From the NCBI GenBank assembly GCA_026984935.1, contig JALSRD010000035.1, positions 96,000 through 159,999 of the forward strand: a stretch of 64,000 nt of DNA, read 5' to 3'. Position numbers and translations under genes: made by a program. Positions 52,979-61,286 of this stretch are shown here, one piece after another; the first letter of the stretch is position 1, and the number at the start of each line of letters is the position of its first letter. The DNA comes from Desulfobacterales bacterium (GTDB lineage: Bacteria > Desulfobacterota > Desulfobacteria > Desulfobacterales > JALSRD01). The notes under the pieces were generated by a model. It saw nothing but the letters and a program-made list of their open reading frames with translations. It searched no databases and was not told the DNA's origin.

Positions 52979-53856
52979 TTTTTTACGGTGATCGATTCCC
53001 CGTCACTTGCAAGCACCAGCGTGCCGTCTCGATCGGTGCGCCATACCGTCCCGTGGAGTCTGTGCAGCGTGGCCGTCAGCGGCAGGCCGTAGGGGTTTTT
53101 GCCGGTGGAGATGACGAAAACAGCCCCTCGAAAGGTTTCGGCCAGGCGCGCGCTGATTTTCCCGCCGTGATGCGGAATCTGCACGCAGCGGATCGTTTGC
53201 GGGCTTTTGAGATGCCCGATGATGATATTCTGCACTTTTGGGCCCACGTCCGACAAAAACAAAAATCCCGTTTTTCCATATTGCAGCCGTGTTGTGACGG
53301 CCCGGTCATTGACCGTAAAATGCGGCCGCCGGATGCTTTGCATCGTCAGATGCAGGCCGGGCTGCGCCAAGGTTTCGGTTAGGGAGGTGTTTCTCAGGCA
53401 GCGGATCACAATTCCCCGGGCCCTGATCCGCCGGACCAGTTTTGCGTATTCCGGATCCGTTCCCCGCTCTGCAGCGAGGATCATTTCTCTGACCTCAAAA
53501 TCTTCGATGATCCGGAAAAAGCCGCCGAAATGGTTTGCATGCGGATGGGTAACGATGGCGCGCTCGATGGTGCGCACGCCGTGTGCCCGCAGGTAGGCCG
53601 CCAGTGGACGGGAAGTCCGCCGGCCGCCGGCGTCGATCAACATATTGCGGCCGTAGGGAAGCTTGATCAAAATGGCATCCGCGCAACCCACATCGATAAA
53701 ATGCACCTGGAGCATGGCTTTTCGCGCGCCCACGAGGGTCGCTGTCAGCAGCACGGCCAGGCTGCAGCACAAAATCATGCGGGCCGCCCGGCGGATGAAT
53801 CGCGAAATGTTTTTCTGCCGGCCATCGCCCACAGGTGCGTGAAAGACCATCTTCAT
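52975..53856 (-). CDS. Exported MBL-fold protein (ComEC C-terminal-like)
   Basis: 293-aa metallo-beta-lactamase-fold protein with an N-terminal hydrophobic segment (ILCCSLAVLLTATLVG, about residues 28-44). Family blocks are HFIDVGCADAILIKLPYGRNMLIDAG, then THPHANHFGGFFRII, FLFLSDVG and CVQIPHHGG, as in the nuclease-like domain of ComEC. The metal motif reads HPHANH, with N where D is usual. It could be a periplasmic nuclease or phosphodiesterase, or metal-poor. First gene of the MBL-VanZ pair. Confidence 0.83.
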   Translation of the reverse strand: MKMVFHAPVGDGRQKNISRFIRRAARMILCCSLAVLLTATLVGARKAMLQVHFIDVGCADAILIKLPYGRNMLIDAGGRRTSRPLAAYLRAHGVRTIERAIVTHPHANHFGGFFRIIEDFEVREMILAAERGTDPEYAKLVRRIRARGIVIRCLRNTSLTETLAQPGLHLTMQSIRRPHFTVNDRAVTTRLQYGKTGFLFLSDVGPKVQNIIIGHLKSPQTIRCVQIPHHGGKISARLAETFRGAVFVISTGKNPYGLPLTATLHRLHGTVWRTDRDGTLVLASDGESITVKK

Positions 53857-54025
53857 GTCCGTATGCCTGCCCGGAATTGCGGCACCGCTGCTGGATATTT
53901 CCCCACGCGCAAAAACAGTGTTTCACCCTCCTGCCGCGCCTGTCAAGACCTGCCCGTGGAAAGGCTCCGTTTAAAAAGTGCCCTTTGGCCTGGGGCACAG
54001 AATGTGATATGGGGAACCAGCACCG

Positions 54026-54056
54026 TTGCCCGCCCATCCGGCCAGCATTGTAAAAT
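54026..54056 (+). promoter_or_regulatory. Sigma-70-type promoter for panC
   Basis: TTGCCC (54026-54031, 4 of 6) and TGTAAA (54049-54054, 4 of 6) are 17 bases apart; a TAAAAT two bases further on is an alternative -10. They end 45 bases before the panC start. Confidence 0.42.
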
Positions 54057-54101
54057 GAAGGGCTTGTGCAAACATTTTATCGCCAAATGGAAGTGTCTGC
54101 C

Positions 54102-54965
54102 ATGAAAATCATCGAAAGCGTAAGCGCCATGCAGCAAGAATCCGACATCCTGCGGCGGAAGGGCCGCACCATCGCCTTTGTGCCCACCATGGGCTACCTG
54201 CACGGAGGGCATACGGCACTCATACGTGAGGCACGACGGCGCGGAGATTATCTGGTGGTCAGCGTTTTCGTCAATCCAACGCAGTTTTCCCCCGGCGAAG
54301 ACCTGGACTCCTACCCGCGGGATATCGAGCGGGACATCCGCATCTGCCAAGAGGAGGCCGTGGATACGCTTTTCATGCCCGCACGGGAAGCGCTTTTCGG
54401 CCAGCGCTTTCAAACCGCCGTAATCCTGGAAGCCCTGCCCCGGCACCTGTGCGGCAGGTCGCGGCCCAACTTCTTTCAGGGCGTCGCCACCATCGTGACC
54501 AAACTTTTCAACATCGTCAAGCCGCACATCGCCGTTTTCGGCGAAAAGGACTACCAGCAGCTGCTGGTGGTGCGCCGCCTGGTGCGCGACCTGAATTTCG
54601 ACATCGAAATCGTGGGAGTCCCCACGGTCAGGGAAGCCGACGGCCTGGCCATGAGTTCGCGAAATGCTTACCTGACCACCGCCGCACAGCGCCGGGCGGC
54701 GCTGAGCCTGCACCGGTCGCTTTACTACGCCGCCGAGCGCGTGGCCGGGGGGGAAACCAGCGCCGCGGCCATTATCCGGGCCTGCCGGCAGCGCATCGCG
54801 GCGCACCCCGAAACCGACATCGATTACATCGCCATCTGCGACCCCGAGACGCTGGAGGACATGACGGTCATCGACCGGCCCGTTCGCATGGCTCTGGCGG
54901 TGACAGTGGGAAAGGCGCGCCTAATCGACAACATGCGCCTTACGCCCGGTTCGTCGGACGATTAG
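54102..54965 (+). CDS. panC: Pantoate-beta-alanine ligase
   Basis: 287-aa ATP-dependent ligase that joins pantoate and beta-alanine to form pantothenate. The ATG at 54102 is used; the frame is open to 54066. The HIGH-like ATP motif is HGGH at residues 34-37 in FVPTMGYLHGGHTALI. SVFVNPTQFSPGEDLDSYPR binds pantoate, VFGEKDYQQLLVVRRLV and the KMSKS-like MSSRNAYL complete the site. Stand-alone gene, 28 kb from panB and panE. Confidence 0.96.
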   Translation: MKIIESVSAMQQESDILRRKGRTIAFVPTMGYLHGGHTALIREARRRGDYLVVSVFVNPTQFSPGEDLDSYPRDIERDIRICQEEAVDTLFMPAREALFGQRFQTAVILEALPRHLCGRSRPNFFQGVATIVTKLFNIVKPHIAVFGEKDYQQLLVVRRLVRDLNFDIEIVGVPTVREADGLAMSSRNAYLTTAAQRRAALSLHRSLYYAAERVAGGETSAAAIIRACRQRIAAHPETDIDYIAICDPETLEDMTVIDRPVRMALAVTVGKARLIDNMRLTPGSSDD

Positions 54966-55003
54966 CGCCGTCTTGCGACCCGGCCTGCCGGATGACGGCT
55001 TTT

Positions 55004-55030
55004 CGCGCGGCACGTATTTCGTGCCGCGCG
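55004..55030. terminator. Perfect 10-base hairpin after panC
   Basis: CGCGCGGCAC (55004-55013) and GTGCCGCGCG (55021-55030) are perfectly complementary around a 7-base loop, starting 39 bases after the panC stop. There is no T-run behind it, so it may stabilise the mRNA end or work with Rho. Confidence 0.5.
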
Positions 55031-55085
55031 GTTCGGCATTCAAAGGAACTCGCCCTTTCGGCCGGTTCATCCTACCGCCGGCTCC

Positions 55086-55111
55086 CCGGCCGCGTTGCCG
55101 GCCCTTTTTTT
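55086..55111 (+). terminator. Possible intrinsic terminator of panC
   Basis: CCGGC and GCCGG form a short GC stem around CGCGTT, followed by CC and seven T residues. Short but with a classic T-run, about 120 bases after the panC stop. Confidence 0.5.
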
Positions 55112-55403
55112 CAGACCTGCGGCGCACCGTAAAAAGTCGGTTTTGAACAGGTTGCAAAACTTTTCGGTAAAAAGCGCTGTGCATCGTTTAGCACTAAAAT
55201 CCCAGTCTGTTTGAGGAGCAAGGCGACGCGTTCCCGGGATTTGCCGCAAGCCGGCCCAGCTTCCGAAAAGGCTTGCGCAAGCGAACAGCCCGGACTTACT
55301 TATTATGAAATCATCAAATGTAACGTAAGGCCGGCGCCGCTTAATTTCAGGTGATCTTCGGGGCGGCCTCACGGCCCGTCGATGCCGTCCTGCGGCATCA
55401 CGC

Positions 55404-55432
55404 TTGCCAACCTACCGCTTTTATGGCATGAT
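55404..55432 (+). promoter_or_regulatory. Sigma-70-type promoter for the DUF4139 gene
   Basis: TTGCCA (55404-55409, 5 of 6) and CATGAT (55427-55432, 4 of 6) are separated by 17 bases. The start codon is 32 bases further on, behind AAAGGAG. Confidence 0.45.
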
Positions 55433-55464
55433 TCGGGCAAACCATCCCCCAAAGGAGTCTGCCC

Positions 55465-57534
55465 ATGAAAGCGGCACACCTTGTCAGCCGTCGTTTGGCG
55501 GTACTTTTCGTGATTTTCTCGCTGGGCGGCCTGCTATCGTCGGCCGGCCGCACTGCCGCAGCCGAGCTTCCCGTTACCCGCGTGGTGCTTTTCTCAAGCG
55601 GCGTGGGCAATTTCATCCACAGCGGCCGCATCACCGGCGATGATGTCGTGACACTGCATTTCAGCGCCGACCAGATGAACGATGTGCTGAAATCGATGGT
55701 GGTCAACGATCTGGACGGCGGCAGTGTGGACGGCATCATCTATCCCTCCAAGGAGCCGCTGACGCGGGCGTTGCAACGCTTTGCCGTTGACCTGTCCGGC
55801 AACCCCCCGCTCGCCGGCCTGCTGAAGCAGATACGCGGGGCAGCCGTGCGTGTCTGGGCGCCGGATCTGGTCGCGGGCAGAATACTGAGCGTGGAGCGCC
55901 GCCTCCAAAAGACAACCGTGGCCGCCGGAACCTCGGAATTTGAGACATTCACGCTGAACCTGGACACCCGCAACGGTTTCAAGGCAATCCCGCTGGGCGC
56001 CATTTCCCGCCTGCAGCTGGATAACGCGAAACTCAACGCCGACTTGAACCGTGCTCTGGAAATGCTGGCAGGCGCCACAGACCGGACCGGCAAGCCGGTA
56101 CAGATCCGGTTTCGCGGGCAGGGCCCCCGGCGGGTGCGCATTGCCTATCTCATCGAAACCCCGGTCTGGAAAACGAGCTATCGCCTGGACATGCGCGACA
56201 AGGACTTCTTTATGCAGGGTTGGGCCATCGTGGAAAACAGTTCGGACAGCGACTGGCACAATGTGCATCTCGTGCTGGTTTCCGGCCGCCCCATCTCCTT
56301 TATTCAGGATCTTTACACGCCGCTCTACCGGTCCAGGCCGGTGGTCAGGCCACGGGACTATGCGGCTCTGAGGCCCCGGCAGTACGCATCGGGCATGCCG
56401 GCACCAGATACCCGCATACGCAGTAAGGCGGCCGTTCGCAAGGCGCTGCAACCGGCGGCCAGGATGGAATACCGCCAGGCCCTTGCAGGCGGTGTCTCCG
56501 ACAAGTTGGCCGCACCGGCTGAAAAAGAGGTGCCGCCGGCCATGGGCAGCGGCGTTTCGTCTGCCGTCGACACCGGCACCACCGGCGAACTGTTCTATTT
56601 CGCCGTCCAACAGCCGGTGGCCCTGGCACGGCATCAAAGCGCCCTTATCCCCATCGTCAACCGCCCCATTGCCGCACAGCGCGTATCCGTATACAACCGC
56701 GCGGTGCTGCCGCGGCATCCCTTAAACGGGGTCTGGCTGCGCAATAACACCGGCTTTACGCTGGCCGCGGGACCGGTAACCGTATACGCCCAAGGGACCT
56801 ATGCCGGCGATGCGCGCCTCGGTAGCCTGGTTCCCGGCGACCGACGGCTGCTGACCTACGGTGTCGACCTGGAAGTGCTGGTCGATGCAACCGTGAAAAC
56901 CGAAACCCGCCGGGCCGTTTTGAAAATCGTAGACGGCATCCTCGAAGAGAAGCATCTGAGCGTCTTTCAGTATGCCTACCACATGGAGAACAAATCGCCA
57001 AAACCGCGCCGGGTAGTTGTGGAGCACCCTTTCAATGGCCGGCGCAAACTGACGGCCCCGCAGCATTATGCCGAAAAGAGCGCCCGTTTCTACCGCTTCG
57101 AAAAGGCGCTGGCGCCGGGCGAGAAAACAACGCTCACGGTGAGAGAAGAACAGATCCGGCTGCAGCGCCTCGGATTGCTGGACATGACCCTGGCGCAGCT
57201 GCTGGTCTATTCCTCAAACAGCGAAATTTCACCCGCCGTACGCAAAACTTTCAAAACCCTGGCGACGCTCAAGCGCACACTGGTGTCGCTGAAGGCCAAA
57301 CGAACGGATCAGAACGATCGCCTGCAGGCCATCTCCCGGGACCAGGACCGCCTGCGCAAGAATATTCGGACGGTGGGGACAGCTTCCGAACTGGGCAGGC
57401 GCTATCTGGCAAAGCTGAGCACCCAGGAAGACCGCATCGAGAGCATCCGGGGCAAAATCGCCGCGCTCGACCGCCAGATCGCCGAGAAGCGAAATGCACT
57501 CAAGGCTTACCTTGAAAACCTGAGCGTGGAATAA
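55465..57534 (+). CDS. Exported DUF4139-domain protein
   Basis: 689-aa protein with a signal peptide (hydrophobic core FVIFSLGGLLSSAG, cleavage near residue 33). VVLFSSGVGNFIHSGRITGDDVVTLHFSADQMNDVLKSM and, later, RVRIAYLIETPVWKTSYRLDM and WAIVENSSDSDWHNVHLVLVSGRP are DUF4139 (mucoidy-inhibitor-like) blocks. From about residue 590 there is a coiled coil (LKRTLVSLKAKRTDQNDRLQAI). Function unknown, and the location is periplasmic or outer-membrane-associated. It is followed by a GntR gene on the same strand. Confidence 0.82.
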   Translation: MKAAHLVSRRLAVLFVIFSLGGLLSSAGRTAAAELPVTRVVLFSSGVGNFIHSGRITGDDVVTLHFSADQMNDVLKSMVVNDLDGGSVDGIIYPSKEPLTRALQRFAVDLSGNPPLAGLLKQIRGAAVRVWAPDLVAGRILSVERRLQKTTVAAGTSEFETFTLNLDTRNGFKAIPLGAISRLQLDNAKLNADLNRALEMLAGATDRTGKPVQIRFRGQGPRRVRIAYLIETPVWKTSYRLDMRDKDFFMQGWAIVENSSDSDWHNVHLVLVSGRPISFIQDLYTPLYRSRPVVRPRDYAALRPRQYASGMPAPDTRIRSKAAVRKALQPAARMEYRQALAGGVSDKLAAPAEKEVPPAMGSGVSSAVDTGTTGELFYFAVQQPVALARHQSALIPIVNRPIAAQRVSVYNRAVLPRHPLNGVWLRNNTGFTLAAGPVTVYAQGTYAGDARLGSLVPGDRRLLTYGVDLEVLVDATVKTETRRAVLKIVDGILEEKHLSVFQYAYHMENKSPKPRRVVVEHPFNGRRKLTAPQHYAEKSARFYRFEKALAPGEKTTLTVREEQIRLQRLGLLDMTLAQLLVYSSNSEISPAVRKTFKTLATLKRTLVSLKAKRTDQNDRLQAISRDQDRLRKNIRTVGTASELGRRYLAKLSTQEDRIESIRGKIAALDRQIAEKRNALKAYLENLSVE

Positions 57535-57557
57535 CCCGCAGCAAAAGGCCGGACATC

Positions 57558-58304
57558 GTGGACCGCGAAAACACCGTTGCCTATTATTACCAGGTCGCCG
57601 AAACCCTGAAAGCGCGCATCGAATCCCAACAGTATCCGCCCGGTGAACTGCTGCCTTCCGACAGGGACCTTGCCCGCGCCTTTGGCGTCAGCAACATCAC
57701 CATCCGCAGAGCCATGTCCTTGCTGGTCAGCCAGGGTCTGGTGGTTCGCCGACGCGGCGTAGGTACGCGTGTCCTGCCACTGGAAGATTCGCGCATCCCG
57801 TTGAAAATCACCGGCAACTTCAAAGACTGGGTCGACTCGGCCTTAAGCCGCAGCCAGAAACTGGCCGTCACCGTTCTCGGCACGGAGACCACGGCCTGCC
57901 CGCAGCGCGTGGCCAAGCAGCTGCAGCGTACGCCCGGCAGTGACATCTGGCGCATGCAGCGCGTCCGCAGCCTGAAATCGGAGCCCATTTCCTACTATAT
58001 CAATTACGTTCCGCCGGGCCTGCTGAGGGATGTTGCGCCGATGGATTTTGTCAAAAGGCGCTTTATCGAAGTTTTTCAGCAAAAGAGCGGCATCGCCATC
58101 GTCAGGATCGAACAGCAGGTGGAGGCCACCTGCGCCGATATGGACGTGGCCGGCGTGCTGGAGGTGGATTTCGGCGCACCGCTTTTCTTCATCACCAACA
58201 TCTACTCTGACAGCCGCGGTGCACCGGTGGAAGTCACCCACATGTACTTCCGCGGGGACCGTTACATCTATAAAAACATCACTTCCATCGATGACGCCTC
58301 CTGA
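57558..58304 (+). CDS. GntR-family regulator with UTRA effector domain
   Basis: 248-aa transcription factor starting with GTG behind AAAGG. Residues about 8-75 are the GntR winged helix (GELLPSDRDLARAFGVSNITIRRAMSLLVSQGLVVRRRGVGT). Residues about 95-240 are a UTRA domain with WRMQRVRSLKSEPISYYINYVP, which binds a small molecule. It converges on the TRAP-CoA-transferase-lyase operon and is its likely regulator by proximity, though it shares a strand with the DUF4139 gene. Confidence 0.92.
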   Translation: MDRENTVAYYYQVAETLKARIESQQYPPGELLPSDRDLARAFGVSNITIRRAMSLLVSQGLVVRRRGVGTRVLPLEDSRIPLKITGNFKDWVDSALSRSQKLAVTVLGTETTACPQRVAKQLQRTPGSDIWRMQRVRSLKSEPISYYINYVPPGLLRDVAPMDFVKRRFIEVFQQKSGIAIVRIEQQVEATCADMDVAGVLEVDFGAPLFFITNIYSDSRGAPVEVTHMYFRGDRYIYKNITSIDDAS

Positions 58305-58328
58305 CCACCCGGCGGCGGCCCTTCCCCT

Positions 58329-59621
58329 CTACCCGGACATCATCTGCGGCAATACCAACACGACCTGCGGGAAAAGCACCAGCACCACAATCACGAGAAT
58401 GATCGGGATCAGAAAGGGCAGCAGCGACCGCACCACCTTTTCGAAAGGCATCCGCGTAATACCCACCAGGACGTAAATCACGTTGCCGAAAGGCGGCGTG
58501 ATCACGCCCACGGAAAGCGAGATCACCATCAGCACCCCGAAAAACAGCGGATCGATCCCCAGCACCTTGATCATCGGCACCATCACCGGCGTAAAGATCA
58601 GCACCGATTCGATGACCGACATGAAACAGCCCACCACCAGAAAAAAGAGCGTGATCAGCAGCAGCAGAATGGTGGTATCGTTGGACAGGTGCATCACCAG
58701 TCCTGCCAGGGTAAGGGGAATTTGCAGACGCACCAGCAGCCAGCCATACAAAACGGCGATGGAAATGATAAACAGTACGATGGCGGTAAACTCGATGGTC
58801 GTATAGAAAACTTCCCGCAGATCCTGGAGAGAAATGTCCCGGTAGATCAAGAGCCCCAGCACCATGGCATAGGCACTGGCCACCACTCCGGACTCGGTGG
58901 GGGTGAAGATGCCCGACCAGATGCCGCCGACGATGATGACCGGCGTCATCAGCGACAGCAGTGCCCGTCGGGACAGCCGCAGCACCTCTTTCAGCGGCAG
59001 CCGCGGCTGAATCGGCATGGAGATGCGAAAAGAAAGCAGGTAGGTGCTGAGCATCAGGCTGCCACCCAGCAGGATTCCGGGAATCACGCCGGCGATAAAA
59101 AGCGCCCCCACGCTGACGTCTCCCAGCCAGCCGTAAATCACCATGGCCACGCTGGGCGGGATGATGGGGCCGATCACCGAAGATGCGCCGGTGATGCCCG
59201 TGCTGTAGTCCAGGGGATAGCCCTGGTCCTGCATGGCCCGGATTTCGAGGCTGCCGAGACCGGCCGCATCGGCCACGGCCGTGCCGGACATACCGGCAAA
59301 GATCATGCTGGCCAGTACATTGACGTGCCCCAAACCGCCGCGCAGGTGCCCCACCAGTCCATTGGCGAAATCAAAGATGCGCGGCGTCACGCTGCCCTTG
59401 TTCATCACGTTGGCCGCCAGAATGAAAAAGGGAATCGCCAAAATGGGAAAGCTGTTGACACCGTGCATCATTTTGAGTGGGAAAAGGCTCAGGGGTATAC
59501 TGATAAAGCTGTTTTCGACCCACAACACCGCCATGCAAGTCAGCCCGATGGCAACGGCAACCGGCACGCCGATAATGAAAAAGAAAAGCAGCAACCCGAT
59601 AAACAGGATCAGCATATCCAT
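58329..59621 (-). CDS. dctM: TRAP transporter large permease (DctM)
   Basis: 430-aa, about twelve helices, the translocating subunit of a second TRAP importer. GSVTPRIFDFANGLVGHLRGGLGHVNVLASMIFAGMSGTAVADAAGLG and GPIIPPSVAMVIYGWLGD are DctM signatures. The C-terminus has VISLSVGVITPPFGNVIYVL. Four bases separate it from the DctQ stop. It ends the catabolic operon, 24 bases from the convergent GntR stop. Confidence 0.95.
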   Translation of the reverse strand: MDMLILFIGLLLFFFIIGVPVAVAIGLTCMAVLWVENSFISIPLSLFPLKMMHGVNSFPILAIPFFILAANVMNKGSVTPRIFDFANGLVGHLRGGLGHVNVLASMIFAGMSGTAVADAAGLGSLEIRAMQDQGYPLDYSTGITGASSVIGPIIPPSVAMVIYGWLGDVSVGALFIAGVIPGILLGGSLMLSTYLLSFRISMPIQPRLPLKEVLRLSRRALLSLMTPVIIVGGIWSGIFTPTESGVVASAYAMVLGLLIYRDISLQDLREVFYTTIEFTAIVLFIISIAVLYGWLLVRLQIPLTLAGLVMHLSNDTTILLLLITLFFLVVGCFMSVIESVLIFTPVMVPMIKVLGIDPLFFGVLMVISLSVGVITPPFGNVIYVLVGITRMPFEKVVRSLLPFLIPIILVIVVLVLFPQVVLVLPQMMSG

Positions 59622-59625
59622 GGAG

Positions 59626-60111
59626 CTATTGTTTCTCCACTAAGCACTCGCGTCGGCCGGCCAGGGAACGAACCTGCTTCCAGGTGTTTTGCAGCTGGAA
59701 GACGAGCATGCCGCTGACGCCCACAAACAGGCCCAGATAAAAGTAGCTGATACTGATCTCAAGAGCCGTGGTTTTGGAAGGATAACTGATTTTCATGATG
59801 AAAAGCGTGCCGATCCACACGCAGGCAAGGAAGAAAAGGCACAGCACGTCGGTTATCAGGCGCAGGATGTGTTCGGCACGGCCCGCAAGGCGATCCACGA
59901 CCACGTTGATGACAATATGCGCGCCCCGCCGCCAGGCGCTGGCCGCCCCCAGAAAAACACTCCATACGCACAGCAGCCGTGAGGACTCTTCGGCCCAGGT
60001 GGTCGGCAGGCTCAGCACGTTGCGGCTGAATACTTCAATCAGGATGCACAGCATCATGCCGCAGAAGCATAGCAGTGCCCCGACATCGTAGGCGCGCAGG
60101 ATATATTTCAT
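59626..60111 (-). CDS. dctQ: TRAP transporter small permease (DctQ)
   Basis: 161-aa four-helix protein starting at the ATG at 60111. The open frame to 60213 is dismissed because its residues are not membrane-like. VFSRNVLSLPTTWAEESSRLLCVWSVFLGAASAWRRGAHIVI is the DctQ signature. It forms the membrane complex with the following DctM. Confidence 0.92.
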   Translation of the reverse strand: MKYILRAYDVGALLCFCGMMLCILIEVFSRNVLSLPTTWAEESSRLLCVWSVFLGAASAWRRGAHIVINVVVDRLAGRAEHILRLITDVLCLFFLACVWIGTLFIMKISYPSKTTALEISISYFYLGLFVGVSGMLVFQLQNTWKQVRSLAGRRECLVEKQ

Positions 60112-60253
60112 TACGCTCCCTTGCGATTGCGCTTTTCGCCATTGGGACAAAGGCGACCGGCCGGGCCAAAGAACCCCAATGGGCAAATCAACCGCCGGGA
60201 TCCAATGCCGCAAAAGCGGCCGGCCGGATGTGCTTTCCGGCCGGCATGTTCGG

Positions 60254-61240
60254 CTACTTCAATTTTGAGACCCGCTCGACTTCCTCAGCCACACCGGGGG
60301 CCAGCTTGCTGACCGCCCGCTGGATGGCCGGCATGGCCGCCTGGCGGATGGCGGGCACATCCGGTTTGACGAAGATCATGCCGTGCTTCTTCAACTCGCG
60401 CGCGTAAAAGGCATCCTTTTCATCTTCCACCCTGGAGCCGTAGGCCCGGGCTTCGGCAACGGCCTGGCGGATCAGTGCCTGGTCCTTTGCAGCGAGCTTG
60501 TCGAACCAGACCTTGCTGGCCACCCAGTGCCAGGGAAAATAGACGTGGTGCGTCAGGATGATATACTTCTGCACTTCCCACAATTTCCGCGAATACGGCG
60601 ACACCAGCGAGTTTTCGTGGGCTTCCACCTGCCCCGTTTTCATGGCCAGGTAGATCTGGGGCGCCGGAATGACCGTCGGCAGGGCGCCCAGCTGTTTCCA
60701 GACGTCCACCCAGATGGGGATGGCCGGCAGCCGCATCTTGAGCCCTTTGATATCCTTGGGCTCCACGATCTTGCGGTTGGCGGTCATATGCCGCGGCGCA
60801 CGCTTCTGGGGACCGAAATCAATAATGCCCCCCTTTGCAGCGGCCAATTTGCGGATTTTGTCCCCCATTGGCCCCTTCAGGTAAGCCACGATACTCTTCC
60901 AGGACGGCATATAGAAGGGAATCGTGATGGGATCGTACTGCTTGGCGAACATGGTGCGAAAAATCCCGCCGGTCAGCGCCATCTGGGTCTGGCCGATTTT
61001 CATCAGTTCCAGCACGGCCTTTTCCTTGCCCAGCTGACCGCTCATGAAGATCTTCACCTTGATGCGCCCAGCAGATTTCTTTTCGACGATCTGTTTGAAC
61101 TGCTTGATGGCCGCTTCCTCGGATCCGCCGGGCTTCATGGTGCAGTTGACATCGATACTGATGTCGGCCGCCGGGGCGTAGCCGGGCATCAGAAAAAGCA
61201 TCAAAACCGCTGCCGCCAGTAGAACCATTTTTCTTCTCAT
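60254..61240 (-). CDS. dctP: TRAP transporter solute-binding protein (DctP)
   Basis: 328-aa periplasmic protein with a signal peptide (hydrophobic core VLLAAAVLMLFLMPGYA, cleavage after APA). The ATG at 61240 is behind AAGGAGG. DctP blocks: FKQIVEKKSAGRIKVKIFMSGQLGKEKAVLELMKIGQTQM, DIKGLKMRLPAIPIWVDVWKQLGALPTVIP (carboxylate-binding arginine) and YLAMKTGQVEAHENSLVSP. The neighbouring CoA-transferase and lyase suggest a short dicarboxylate-like ligand. Confidence 0.94.
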   Translation of the reverse strand: MRRKMVLLAAAVLMLFLMPGYAPAADISIDVNCTMKPGGSEEAAIKQFKQIVEKKSAGRIKVKIFMSGQLGKEKAVLELMKIGQTQMALTGGIFRTMFAKQYDPITIPFYMPSWKSIVAYLKGPMGDKIRKLAAAKGGIIDFGPQKRAPRHMTANRKIVEPKDIKGLKMRLPAIPIWVDVWKQLGALPTVIPAPQIYLAMKTGQVEAHENSLVSPYSRKLWEVQKYIILTHHVYFPWHWVASKVWFDKLAAKDQALIRQAVAEARAYGSRVEDEKDAFYARELKKHGMIFVKPDVPAIRQAAMPAIQRAVSKLAPGVAEEVERVSKLK

Positions 61241-61286
61241 GGGAACCTCCTTTTGGTTTCTGTTGCACACGGGTTGGCAGACGTTG

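Larger units (their letters stand above)
54966..55464. other. 499-base intergenic region with hairpins and a possible interspersed repeat
   Basis: No convincing gene. The region holds a 10-base perfect hairpin, a hairpin with a T-run, a 12-base perfect palindrome GCTTGCGCAAGC (55271-55282), and the DUF4139 promoter. The part from about 55130 to 55330 differs in composition from its surroundings. It includes phrases I associate, without being able to verify, with a repeat found across related genomes. Confidence 0.45.

Noticed and set aside
55067..55372. 101-aa minus-strand frame between panC and DUF4139
   Set aside because: It spans hairpins and a likely repeat, has no ribosome site, and the sequence is not protein-like. 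Treated as a non-coding repeat candidate.
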